This document shows, one piece after another, positions 1-8,064 of a stretch of DNA of 58,271 nucleotides (its first letter is position 1; every line of letters starts with the position of its first letter). Below the pieces are notes generated by a model. The model had not been told where the DNA came from. It did not search any database and saw only the letters and a program-made list of their open reading frames with translations. The stretch comes from Chromatiales bacterium. GTDB lineage: Bacteria > Pseudomonadota > Gammaproteobacteria > Steroidobacterales > GCA-2729495. The position numbers and the translations under genes are program-made. Location of the stretch: positions 1 through 58,271 of the forward strand of contig JAFIFS010000098.1 in NCBI GenBank assembly GCA_020831895.1, given 5' to 3'.

Positions 1-923
1 CCCGCCACTGACCGGTTGTAATCCCAAAAGCCAGCTATGGTGCGCTGAATGATCAGGTTAACTTGGGACAATGGCTCCCGGTTCCTAACAGGCTGCAAAT
101 TCGACTGCTTAGGGGCTCCTTCAATATAGCCGACGCGTAACAATGGTAGACCAGCCTGCCGGAACAAATCATTCTTGATTTCATCCTTTCTGGCTTGATC
201 TGGTTGTGAGTGACAGGGGCCGTCATACTCAACGGCACATACTGGCTTGCCCACGAAAGCAGGCTCATTTTCGGTGGATCGAGCCGTCACCAGGAAGTCA
301 ACTCGTGAGGTTCGTAGAAGTTTGTCGACCTCTGCAGGCAGGCGACCCGGCTCGACATCGAATAGCTTGGCAAGCGCGTATTCAGGGTGAATGGTGAGTG
401 ACTCATTCGCCAATGCCGACTGTTTCGCCGCAAATCGATAATAATCCGAGTCCGGGCCGTTCTCCTGCCCTGCAAGCGCTCGGATTGCGTCAAAATCTTC
501 CTGCCGTGGTCGCTTAAGCAGACCAAACATAAGGTCACGGTAGAGCGCCTGCTCGGTCTGATTGGCGACCCTTCTGAGCGTGTATTCAGAGCGGCTTGTA
601 GTCAACGCTCGATAGGCATCCCCTATCCCTTGCTCGTCGCTGAAATCTAGGCATAGTACCTTGACACCAAGTAACGATAGACACTGCCCAAGGCGCTGCG
701 AATGGGGATCACGACTGTCGAGCAATACGTGACGGATTGTCCCCCCAATCGATTTATTAATTACCGCTACAGGAAGAATCGCATGAAGGGCGAATCTCTG
801 GAGGTCGGCAGGAATATGACGGACCACGAAGAACGTAGAAATATGAGTGTTAAAAACAGTGCGATAACTGCTGTTGTTGCGACTTCTCCATTCCTTTTCA
901 ATTATCCGTCCAACAGCGCCCAT
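1..923 (-). CDS. DUF2726 domain protein, C-terminus cut by window edge
   Basis: An open frame of 307 codons runs on the minus strand from ATG at 923 to the left edge without a stop. The ATG follows GAGAGAG; in-frame GTG codons at 968 and 956 are alternatives. The C-terminal part has the DUF2726 pattern: VDFLVTARSTENEPAFV, then CAVEYDGPCHSQ, then KNDLFRQAGLPLLRV. This nuclease-like domain is related to restriction-endonuclease folds and usually sits at the C-terminus of otherwise variable proteins. The N-terminal half has a Rossmann-like stretch (HVLLDSRDPHSQRLGQ, then VLCLDFSDEQGIGDAY) that I do not recognise. The substrate is unknown. It reads toward the rest of the island, outside the window. 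Confidence 0.8.
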   Translation of the reverse strand, partial: MGAVGRIIEKEWRSRNNSSYRTVFNTHISTFFVVRHIPADLQRFALHAILPVAVINKSIGGTIRHVLLDSRDPHSQRLGQCLSLLGVKVLCLDFSDEQGIGDAYRALTTSRSEYTLRRVANQTEQALYRDLMFGLLKRPRQEDFDAIRALAGQENGPDSDYYRFAAKQSALANESLTIHPEYALAKLFDVEPGRLPAEVDKLLRTSRVDFLVTARSTENEPAFVGKPVCAVEYDGPCHSQPDQARKDEIKNDLFRQAGLPLLRVGYIEGAPKQSNLQPVRNREPLSQVNLIIQRTIAGFWDYNRSVA

Positions 924-1148
924 CTCTCTCGATATTGCTAAGTTAGTTTTAACCACGTTCTCCCCCACAGTCGCTCCAGAGGTAATTGCCCTTGTGTGTA
1001 CGAGCTAGCAGTTTGCGCATAGCTTAAAGCAGTCGTAGCCATCAACATTTGTGCGCAAAATAATCGTGCTCTCCAGTCAGTCCACTGGTAGTTGACCAAA
1101 GCAGTAGCCTTTGAGCGACGGCCCGGTGGTATACCTAGCCAGGGCCCA

Positions 1149-2201
1149 TCACTGCCTGTTTGGAAATAGATGGGAAAAGCATCGCTTGTACTCTGCCTTA
1201 CGCTGTTCGGGACTGGTTCCACTGACGCCGGCGCACCGATGGGCCGCGTGTGCATCCCAGCCGGATGGCCATGCCTTAAACATGTGCTGGTTGCAGGCCG
1301 GGCAAACCAATTGTCGTGAGGTGCGCTGGCTACTGCTGCGAGCCTCGGCCCCCTTGGTTTGGAGACGACTTTCTGCCGCCGGCATATCCGTCCACCGCGG
1401 CACAGCCTCCACAAGGCTGGGCACCCAGATGACATCATCTGGTGGCGCGCCAGAGGCGTAGAGCTCTGACTCCTCCAGACTGGCCACCCAGGCCGAGAGG
1501 TAGGCATCGACCCGATCGTGGTCATTGCCCTTGCCGATAACGCGCAGCTCCCGCATGGCTGTTTCCGGATGCGGCCAGCCCGTGTATCGGGATGCCGCCA
1601 TCAGCTGTGCCAGAGCGGCACCGGGAGCGCTCTTGTGGCTACGGGATGCCGCCAGAGCCACCGCAATCGCGTGTGGGTAGACTTCTCGGCATTCGGCGAA
1701 CCGCCCAAGCTGGGAAAAGAGCTCAAAGCCAGCCAGCATCCAGAGCTTATTGGCGTAGGGCAGGTGCGCTAGAGGACCCCCTGATGCGAGGTGGGCTCGG
1801 GCCTTTGCGGTGACCTCGGCAAACTGCTCGGCGGTAGGCGTGGAGAAGCAGGAGATCCCAGCCACATTCAAGGCCTGCTCGCATTGCCTGCGGCCAGTGT
1901 CTGCTAAGGCGGGCGCTCGTGGCGCGTCGATGGCAATTCGCCGGATCACCAGCTTCTCGCGTGCGGCGACCGCCTTCAGGTAGGCCACAGTCTCCTGTGC
2001 AAACTGCCTTACGCGAGCTTCGTCCAGTACGCCAGCGTTTCCAATACCCGCCGGAGGTAGGGCGTGCGGCTCTATCGACAGAGGCAGCGGCAGGAGGCGT
2101 CCCTGTCGCTTCGTGCAAACGACGATAGGCAGGCGCTTTTTCTTGGCGATCGCTACATCGATGCCGACAAAGGCGTCTTCCACCGTTGCTGGACCTCCCA
2201 T
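1149..2201 (-). CDS. DUF429 (RNase H-like) protein with C-terminal zinc-finger tail
   Basis: The 350-residue product opens with FVGIDVAIAKKKRLPIVVC (residues 11-29), the first strand of the RNase H-like DUF429 fold with its conserved Asp15. A second acidic strand, IAIDAPRAP, follows near residue 92, and HDRVDAYLSAW near 229-238 supplies further conserved acidic residues. After a short linker the C-terminus carries CPAC (300-303) and H318/H321/C323, a likely zinc site, then a basic-aromatic tail (QRKAEYKRCFSHLF). DUF429 proteins are predicted nucleases without an established substrate. The zinc module may bind nucleic acid. It stands alone on its strand inside the island. The 225 bases separating it from the upstream DUF2726 gene hold nothing convincing. 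Confidence 0.8.
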   Translation of the reverse strand: MGGPATVEDAFVGIDVAIAKKKRLPIVVCTKRQGRLLPLPLSIEPHALPPAGIGNAGVLDEARVRQFAQETVAYLKAVAAREKLVIRRIAIDAPRAPALADTGRRQCEQALNVAGISCFSTPTAEQFAEVTAKARAHLASGGPLAHLPYANKLWMLAGFELFSQLGRFAECREVYPHAIAVALAASRSHKSAPGAALAQLMAASRYTGWPHPETAMRELRVIGKGNDHDRVDAYLSAWVASLEESELYASGAPPDDVIWVPSLVEAVPRWTDMPAAESRLQTKGAEARSSSQRTSRQLVCPACNQHMFKAWPSGWDAHAAHRCAGVSGTSPEQRKAEYKRCFSHLFPNRQ

Positions 2202-2915
2202 CGCATCATAGGCGCCTTTCCGGCCTTCAGTGCGCTACCGTGCCAGTCCAGGCTCGCTCCAGCAAGCAGGAAGACAGCCATGGCCCGAAAAACCCCTCAG
2301 AAGCCCCGTCCTACCGTAGTCTATGAGTCGCTGATACAGCACTTTGACTGCCGGTTGAGTTGCGGAGCAAACATGAAAACATGATGGCACGCAGCTCGCA
2401 GCATGCCGTTCGCTATAGCGACGAGGATCCTCTGTATCTCGCGGTCGGCCAACAGGCGTGGTCAGCATGCGTCGGGACTCCACCACGGCTGGTGAGCGGC
2501 ATGGCGAACCTCCTGACTTGTCGACAGGCACCTGTACGCCGGTATTTAGGTGCGGCAACTCACATGAGGCCAGGTCCCGGAGATACAGCACGACCCATTA
2601 TGGTGCGTTCTTTTAGATTTGCGAACAAGCGTCGGCACGGCTAGTTCTATCTTCGCCCGGTCGAACTGTACACTGTCTCTAAGCCAGAAGGGCTTGACTG
2701 GGCCTCCCCCGGTCCGGTAGATCTCTTGGGACTACTAACGGAAATCCCTGCATGTGGATCTCTTGTAAGCAGTCTCAGCAAGTTGTGAGTCATCAGCGCC
2801 GGCCAGGCCATTTGGTGGCTAGATCCGCCAGGCTGCGGCGTTCGGACGCTCAGAATGGCCCAGACAGGCTGCTCAGCAATCGCTGGAGATAGATGGTCTA
2901 TGCCAGGAGGGAGCG
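2202..2915. other. Island intergenic stretch, no supported gene
   Basis: About 700 bases between the divergent DUF429 gene and the HTH-repeat gene. Short open frames on both strands (for example 2235-2591 minus and 2360-2644 plus) have low-complexity, Arg/Ser/Pro-rich translations with no recognisable domain, and I do not accept them as genes. Promoters for both flanking genes should lie here. I could not place them confidently. Confidence 0.5.
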
Positions 2916-3485
2916 ATGCAAGATAGCGATTATTCTAGGCGCGGCGCGAAGTGGTCTGAGGAGGAACAGAGGAGCTTGCAGGCCTCATTTGAACAAGGGA
3001 TGACCATTAATGAGTTGGCAAGAAGGCACGGGAGAACCCCGATCGCGATTCGGACCCGGCTCATGGCTATAGGAGCAATCCGACCGGTCTTTCCGACCTG
3101 CTACACCCCCTTTGGTGGGCTGTACGAGTGCCCGTATGACGTTGATGACAAGGGTGGCCCCATCGGTCGGGACCACGTGCCATGGTGTGATGAAGAGCTA
3201 CAGTTTCTGAGGGACACCCATCAGGAGGGTATTACGGATCTGAAGGTACTGAGCGATATCCATCGTCGCTCGCCAGTCGTCATCGAGTACTGGCTGCGGC
3301 AGCAGGGTCTATTGCCTCCCATATGGGAACATGAAGCTTGGGGATGGCTCGAAGAGAGGGGTAGACGCTTCACCGAAGGGGGGTTCCTCACGGCCAAGCA
3401 AGCATATGACCGCGAGTATGAATTTGCGTGCATGATTGAGGGACAGCAGGAAGAGCGGGCCGAGGATTACTGGGCCAGTCGATAA
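2916..3485 (+). CDS. Protein with two HTH/Myb-like repeats, unknown function
   Basis: The 189-residue protein starts at ATG 2916 behind a strong AGGAGG Shine-Dalgarno at 2905-2910. It contains two helix-turn-helix-like units. The first is around residues 12-55: KWSEEEQRSLQASFEQG, then INELARRHGRTPIAIRTRL. The second is around 90-130: PWCDEELQFLRDTHQEG, then VLSDIHRRSPVVIEYWLRQ. Each has the W..EE..L..L pattern of Myb/SANT or homeodomain-like folds followed by a recognition helix, so DNA binding is likely. The acidic C-terminus (QQEERAEDYW) has no recognised domain. Similar small Myb-like proteins occur in mobile elements and near restriction or recombination genes. No partner is adjacent here. 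Confidence 0.65.
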   Translation: MQDSDYSRRGAKWSEEEQRSLQASFEQGMTINELARRHGRTPIAIRTRLMAIGAIRPVFPTCYTPFGGLYECPYDVDDKGGPIGRDHVPWCDEELQFLRDTHQEGITDLKVLSDIHRRSPVVIEYWLRQQGLLPPIWEHEAWGWLEERGRRFTEGGFLTAKQAYDREYEFACMIEGQQEERAEDYWASR

Positions 3486-3879
3486 GTGATGTCCTTGGCG
3501 CGGATTGCCGCCTGTGGAGCCTATGCCGACTACGAGGCCCAGCAGTTCGATCTGGACGATATATTCTAGGAGGCGTCAAGCGAATAGTGCTGGCCTGCTA
3601 TCGGCTCGCTGACCAACCGTATAGGACTGTCGCGGGTGACGCAGAAGCAGCGCTGTTGACTGTGGCGACAGCTGGAAAAGTGATTGACCCAGCTCAGGTC
3701 GGTACACCTTTGGGCGGCCATCGGTGCGATGATCGGGCCTGCCGCACTTAAACGAAAAAGAGCCCGACATTCAGCCGCTCGCCTGCGCCACGATTGCTCC
3801 GGCCAGCCTGCTCCGCTAGCATTCCAATGCCGGACGACAACGCTGAGCGCTCTGCGCCAGTGAATCAAGTGGAATCGAG
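3486..3879. other. Island intergenic stretch, no supported gene
   Basis: About 390 bases after the HTH-repeat gene. Overlapping short frames on both strands look like chance reading frames, with no ribosome-binding site and no domain. The region probably carries the promoter for the zinc-ribbon gene at 3880, but no clear -35/-10 pair stands out. Confidence 0.45.
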
Positions 3880-4611
3880 ATGCCAAAGGGCGGGGTCACA
3901 ATCTACTGTCCAAAGTGCGAGGTGTTCCGACCGTGTAAAGCAATTTCGCCGACCGCAATGGGCATGCCTTCTCACCGTCGATGGACGCGAAGCGATTTTG
4001 GCCAAGTTGCTTGGTTCCGAAGGTGCCGGCAATGCCTTACATGTAGCCATAAGTTCCTAACGGCAGAAGTGGAGGAGGCAAGAATCAGGGAACTTGTCTC
4101 GCTTCGAGAGCGCTTGTCTGAAAAGTACAAGTTGCAGGTTCGAGCGATTCGGCGACAACGTCCGTGGCTAAGGCGAAACGAGACCGTCCCACTAGACCTG
4201 GCCCGCAGGTTTGTAGCCTCCACCGCATGGTGGCTTACCCATTCCTCGGGGTCTCCCGTTCGAGCACCTGGTCATGCTGACCGCATTTATCAATCTCATC
4301 ACGGTTGGGCGGTGGACTTCGGCGCGAATACATTCCTGGTTGGCAAAGCCATTGAACGGTGCACAATCGCAATCAATGAGTTCCTTGATGTGACCGCATC
4401 AGGGCAGGTTCCAACCAGAACTGAAGTTGCGGCGGCAATAAAGAAACATGTGAGTGGAGCAGTCGCCAATGTAGAGGGCCACGAGTACTCGGGCTATTAT
4501 CCGGTTGATAATCAAGACCTAGTTTTCGGCGCCCAATCGATCGATGTAGCTGATGCGGCGAGCTTCATGATAAAGGAGTCTGGAATTGCTGAATTGCTGC
4601 TTGACGCATAA
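3880..4611 (+). CDS. Protein with N-terminal NrdR-like zinc ribbon, unknown function
   Basis: The 243-residue protein begins with a zinc ribbon. C10-x2-C13 is followed by FRRCRQCLTCSHKFLTAE (residues 46-63), giving C52-x2-C55 and the R-R-x-x-C-x2-C-x3-F-x-T-x-E signature seen in the zinc ribbon of the NrdR repressor. The ATP-cone that defines NrdR is not recognisable. Instead residues 64-243 are helical and end in an acidic, hydrophobic tail. DNA binding by the ribbon is a reasonable inference and the effector half is unknown. The start at ATG 3880 has only a weak upstream GGAA. The next gene is convergent on the minus strand 190 bases downstream. Base composition is lower in G+C than in the chromosomal genes, fitting acquired DNA. 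Confidence 0.65.
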   Translation: MPKGGVTIYCPKCEVFRPCKAISPTAMGMPSHRRWTRSDFGQVAWFRRCRQCLTCSHKFLTAEVEEARIRELVSLRERLSEKYKLQVRAIRRQRPWLRRNETVPLDLARRFVASTAWWLTHSSGSPVRAPGHADRIYQSHHGWAVDFGANTFLVGKAIERCTIAINEFLDVTASGQVPTRTEVAAAIKKHVSGAVANVEGHEYSGYYPVDNQDLVFGAQSIDVADAASFMIKESGIAELLLDA

Positions 4612-4799
4612 CTAATCGCTTCGGGCGACGCGATGATTTTGGACCGGTCACGCTTGGAACTGGGTGAGGTCGAAATCGCAAGGCCTTTAGATGCAGTATT
4701 CTGGCCGCCATCGAAAATGCGAGCATCTCTGTGAGCGAACCAGCTCCGGAGGCGGTGCTCGTGATACTGGGGCACTCCATATAACGTTGGCCCGCTTTG

Positions 4800-6353
4800 T
4801 CATGCGCGGAAGGCCGTCATGAGCCGACATTCACTCTCGTAAATGGCGTCCTCGATCAGACTGGAAAAGCGCATTGATACGCCCCGTCTGTTTAGGTGCT
4901 GTTCGAACAAGAAGAGAGACGTTTCTGGAGTGTCGTCATCGCGTACACAGGATGCGAGGAACGTAGGAATATCGACCTCACGATTGGCTGCCGCACCAAT
5001 CAGGCGCTCATAATCATCGATCGAGAGTGTGTAAATTCGGCTGAGGGGCAAATAGCGCTTGGCATCGGTATTGGGATATTCAAAAGTGCCATCTGGGTAC
5101 ATGGCAGCTAATGTCGTGCCTCTGGACCCCCCCAGCTCTTTGTTCGTTACGATCAGCAGATAGTCCATCGACGCGTTGAGAACATCAGGCGGTGCACGGC
5201 GCTCCAGCCGAAGGGACACGCAGGCTGACCAAGCCTGTCGAACTGCCATTTGCAGTGCGCGCGTCTTATGCTCGAATATCTCCCTATTGCCTGCAGTCAT
5301 TACTGATTCGTCAAAACGTCCCGCCTTCGATTCGATAAATACGTTGCAATCGGGGAAGGACAGCAGCCCGTCCGGAACCTTTGTGTCCCTTGCCACGGAC
5401 CTTCGCAGGTCTTCCTCGTCCATGAACGGAACGGAAACACGTCTAGTTTCATTGACGACGTGCCTTTCGAACAAGCGGCTGAACTGTTCTATGTAGCGCT
5501 GCCCCTCATCGCGTAGTACAGAATGTACGAATCCCTCCAGTCTGCGATACAGAATAGTAGGATGCCAGCAGATCATCGTGTCGCCGGTTCGATAGAACGG
5601 ATAACGAGCCAGAGCTGGAAACTCATAGTACTCCGATGCGACTTTACGTTTCGCGTCCGGCAGCGAGCGGAAGAACGTAACGAGCTCCGGGAAGGTTCGT
5701 CCAATACCGTCCTGAAACGAGGAGACGGTCTCAGCCGTGTAGGCAGCGCGGATCGGCGCAAACCAGGTTGCGGGAAGCGCTCGCTTGCCGTCTAGCAAAC
5801 CGCCATACGTGGCCAGAGAGAGGTCAATGAAGTCCACTACATCCACCCGGGTCTTGTCTCTGAATAGGCTGCGAAGGGGATGCTCTCTATCCTGTCGGGC
5901 AAGGAGGGCTGCGTCACGTACGAAACTCTTCGTGAGCCCCCGCTGAAAGCCTAGCTGCGGGCGGAGGAGTCGCCTCATAAACAGCTGAAACGAGGCATCC
6001 TCCTCGCCAGTGTGCTCAATCGCTCTAGGTAGATCCCAAAGCTTCTGAAGGAGCTCATCGAACTGTTGGCGCGTGATTGTGGGCGTCGGCGTCCGGTCGA
6101 GGTATGTGTCCTGACAGACCCACTTTACGATAAGCATGGTGAGCCATGGGGCCTTCCTGAGCTCGGAATGCAGATCAGGTGAGGGCTCGCAGAGGACGTC
6201 CAGCGCAGTATGCACGATCGAGCGTGGATCATAGCGTCGGGCTCGATTGCGCCACTCCTTATACGCGTCGTTGAAGGAAGCCTTGGGCATCATTTCTAGT
6301 AGAGTCCAGGGGGCTCGTATCATACGTGAGCCATGCAGGGGCTGGCTGATCAC
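4800..6353 (-). CDS. PD-(D/E)XK nuclease-like protein, possible GapS1-type defence protein
   Basis: The 517-residue product has a C-terminal half with the hallmarks of a PD-(D/E)XK phosphodiesterase core. A helix with Glu is at YIEQFSRLFERHV (288-300), then VPDGLLSFPDCNVFIESKA (326-344) gives P327-D328 and E341-x-K343, and LQMAVRQAW supplies a following helix. The N-terminal half (1-270) is helical and unrecognised. Large stand-alone proteins of this architecture occur in mobile islands, and some (GapS1 type) protect against phage. The resemblance is at the level of architecture, so that assignment is tentative. Possible starts are ATG 6353, 6323 and 6293; none has a clear Shine-Dalgarno. There are no adjacent restriction methylase or specificity genes. 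Confidence 0.6.
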   Translation of the reverse strand: MISQPLHGSRMIRAPWTLLEMMPKASFNDAYKEWRNRARRYDPRSIVHTALDVLCEPSPDLHSELRKAPWLTMLIVKWVCQDTYLDRTPTPTITRQQFDELLQKLWDLPRAIEHTGEEDASFQLFMRRLLRPQLGFQRGLTKSFVRDAALLARQDREHPLRSLFRDKTRVDVVDFIDLSLATYGGLLDGKRALPATWFAPIRAAYTAETVSSFQDGIGRTFPELVTFFRSLPDAKRKVASEYYEFPALARYPFYRTGDTMICWHPTILYRRLEGFVHSVLRDEGQRYIEQFSRLFERHVVNETRRVSVPFMDEEDLRRSVARDTKVPDGLLSFPDCNVFIESKAGRFDESVMTAGNREIFEHKTRALQMAVRQAWSACVSLRLERRAPPDVLNASMDYLLIVTNKELGGSRGTTLAAMYPDGTFEYPNTDAKRYLPLSRIYTLSIDDYERLIGAAANREVDIPTFLASCVRDDDTPETSLFLFEQHLNRRGVSMRFSSLIEDAIYESECRLMTAFRA

Positions 6354-7196
6354 TACATCCGACGCGGCTGTACCTCGCTGTTCGGTGATGCCCCTATTGC
6401 CAGGATCGCCGGCATGGTTGAGGGATCACGCGGACATCTGGATTCGTGGGGGGCAGCAGCATTGCTACGAGCCGCACCTCACCTTCCTAGGGCTGAGCTG
6501 CTTGCTGTCGAATTGGCATCGGTATCCCGGTGAGCGCAGCTGGGGAAGCTGATTGGCGCAATATCCCACGAGAGGTCGTCGGCCGCAAAGCAGCAGACTT
6601 CGTCTGCGCCCTCCCGGACTAGTACTGCTAGCGGACCCAACTCGTAGAATGAAGCGGAGAACCATCTTGAAGATGGCAACCGAAGTATCCTAGGAGGTCG
6701 GATAGTTTACGGTCTGGCTGATTCTCACCATTGAGCCCAAACATGATCTCACTGGAGCAAGCGGCCGAAATTGCCAGGCTGGAGGCTATCGATAAGCAGC
6801 TAGGATTCTGAGGTAGGCAAGGTAGTAGTATCGGAACAGATAACGTGGGCGATGCCGCGGCTCTATGGGGTCCCTTTGGCGAACTGCTGGGCCGCGTACC
6901 TTACGCCGACGGAGAGGGGTTTCCTTGCCTCAAGTACCATCGTAGTGGTCGATCGGGGCACCGGCACCATTCTGTACCGTGGGGGTGCGAACGACGAGGG
7001 ATGGCCACGCCGACAGTGCGGGGAGGGAGCGCATTGTGGCGCATGAGCCCTGTGCAATCCCTGTGTAATCGTGCCGCGAAACTTGCACAAAACCGCAGAA
7101 GCCGATAGAGGTAGCAGAGCAGCGGGAAGCCCGAAAAAGGCTGTCAGAACAATAACTAAAGAAACTCCGAGAAGACTTGAGAATATTTTTCGCAGA
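6354..7196. other. Island right-end intergenic stretch, no supported gene
   Basis: About 840 bases between the PD-(D/E)XK gene and the attachment site. Several overlapping frames exist on both strands (6465-6679 minus, 6845-7108 plus, 6863-7804 minus), but none has a start site and domain that agree. A short plus frame near 6930-6990 (VVVDRGTGTILYRG) resembles real protein and could be a decayed gene fragment; I cannot identify it. Confidence 0.45.
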
Positions 7197-7243
7197 GACT
7201 GAAAATCCGCGTGTCGTTGGTTCGATTCCGACCCTGGCCACCA
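7197..7243 (+). other. Attachment site: 3' half of tRNA-Phe(GAA), island boundary
   Basis: The 47 bases match the 3' portion of a tRNA-Phe. They include the anticodon loop CTGAAAA, the 3' anticodon-stem strand TCCGC, the variable region, a T-arm GTTGG/TTCGATT/CCGAC whose stem pairs, the acceptor strand CCTGGCC, discriminator A and encoded CCA. The bases upstream (cgcaga) cannot complete the anticodon stem and there is no D-arm or 5' acceptor strand, so this is not a functional tRNA gene. It is the duplicated core expected at the distal end of an element integrated into tRNA-Phe. The intact tRNA should lie to the left, outside the window. Confidence 0.85.
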
Positions 7244-7375
7244 CAATCCAGCGGTCCTTTCCGGTCCAGACGCACGTTCGGGTTGATGCCCGATGATCGC
7301 GGAATCCTGATTACATCGAACCTGGCTGGAAAATCTTCGCCAGGCCTTCTGTTCATGTTTCCTGCGGAGGAGACA

Positions 7376-7855
7376 ATGATTCAGCGATTCATCCTGGCCT
7401 GGCTCTCGATCTTCGCGTGTGCCCCGCTCCATGCCGGACCCAAGGAAGAAGCCCTGGCGGCCTACCAGAGGTTCTTCGAGCTGTTCACTGCGGACAATCA
7501 CGATGAAGTTGCAAGCCTGTTCGCGCCCGTTGCCTTGTTCTACGGAACTGCTTCCGCGGAAGTGGTCACGAGCCCGGAGGGCATACGTCAGTATTTCCTG
7601 GGCGCGCTCGACGGAAGCAGGGGCAAGGTCAGCGCAACGCTGCTTTCCAGGACAGTGCTGGTTCTGTCTGACGATGTTGTCGCGATAGCCGGGCAGTGGC
7701 AGCTGGAAAGGATCTCGGAAAGGCAGGCAGTTGTCGCGGGCCCGCTGCGGAATACCGTCGTGATGCAGAACCAGGGCGACGGCTGGCTGATCGTCCAGTT
7801 CCATAACTCGTCGATGCTGCAGCCCCCGGCAGCGAAGCCGGCGTCCGGGCCCTAG
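7376..7855 (+). CDS. Secreted SnoaL/DUF4440-like protein
   Basis: The 159-residue protein starts at ATG 7376 behind GCGGAGGAG. The frame is open upstream through the tRNA remnant but is not coding there. Residues 1-20 (MIQRFILAWLSIFACAPLHA) form a cleavable signal peptide. The mature part has the NTF2-like cone pattern of SnoaL/DUF4440 proteins: EALAAYQRFFELFTADNHD, the central VALFYGTAS and EGIRQYFLGAL segments, and terminal WLIVQFHNS. Such domains bind small molecules or act as association domains. No catalytic residues can be assigned with confidence. It is the first chromosomal gene beyond the island boundary and has no same-strand partner nearby. Confidence 0.7.
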   Translation: MIQRFILAWLSIFACAPLHAGPKEEALAAYQRFFELFTADNHDEVASLFAPVALFYGTASAEVVTSPEGIRQYFLGALDGSRGKVSATLLSRTVLVLSDDVVAIAGQWQLERISERQAVVAGPLRNTVVMQNQGDGWLIVQFHNSSMLQPPAAKPASGP

Positions 7856-8064
7856 GCGCCCATCCGGTATCGATACGCGGACATCGGCTCATCTATGCCG
7901 CCGGTCCGTCCAGCAGGCCCCGGCGAGGTCACGCATCCTCAGGGCCGTTTGCTCGAAAGGCTCCGGGAGGTCATGGCTCGCGACCTCCTTCATGGGCGCA
8001 AGCGCAGCCGCCGAGCCCGACGAGCGCCGTGGCCAGCACCGCGATACTGGCTCTCTGCCATGTG

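Larger units (their letters stand above)
1..7243. mobile_element. Right end of a tRNA-Phe-integrated genomic island
   Basis: The segment is bounded on the right by a displaced 3' half of tRNA-Phe at 7197-7243, which is what site-specific integration into the 3' end of a tRNA gene leaves on the distal side. Its contents differ from the rest of the window. Genes are sparse, intergenic stretches are long, G+C is visibly lower (notably 3880-5700), and most products are small or poorly known nucleic-acid-related proteins: DUF2726, DUF429, HTH repeats, a zinc ribbon and a PD-(D/E)XK fold. No integrase is visible. It should lie left of the window near the intact tRNA-Phe. Cargo of this type often belongs to defence or accessory islands, but that role is inference. 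Confidence 0.72.

Noticed and set aside
938-1525. Minus-strand 195-codon frame
   Set aside because: It overlaps the 3' end of the DUF429 gene in another phase, and its translation has no domain.
2235-2591. Minus-strand 118-codon frame in the island gap
   Set aside because: No ribosome site, low-complexity translation, and no recognisable family.
7197-7243. Functional tRNA-Phe gene
   Set aside because: Only the 3' half is present; there is no D-arm, no 5' acceptor strand and a broken anticodon stem.
6930-7244. Minus-strand 104-codon frame starting MVARVGIEPTTRGF
   Set aside because: This is the familiar false translation of a tRNA 3' end; it reads the tRNA-Phe remnant at 7197-7243 and has no domain after it.
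6863-7804. Minus-strand 313-codon frame across the island boundary
   Set aside because: It lies antisense to the SnoaL-like gene and across the tRNA remnant, with no recognisable domain.
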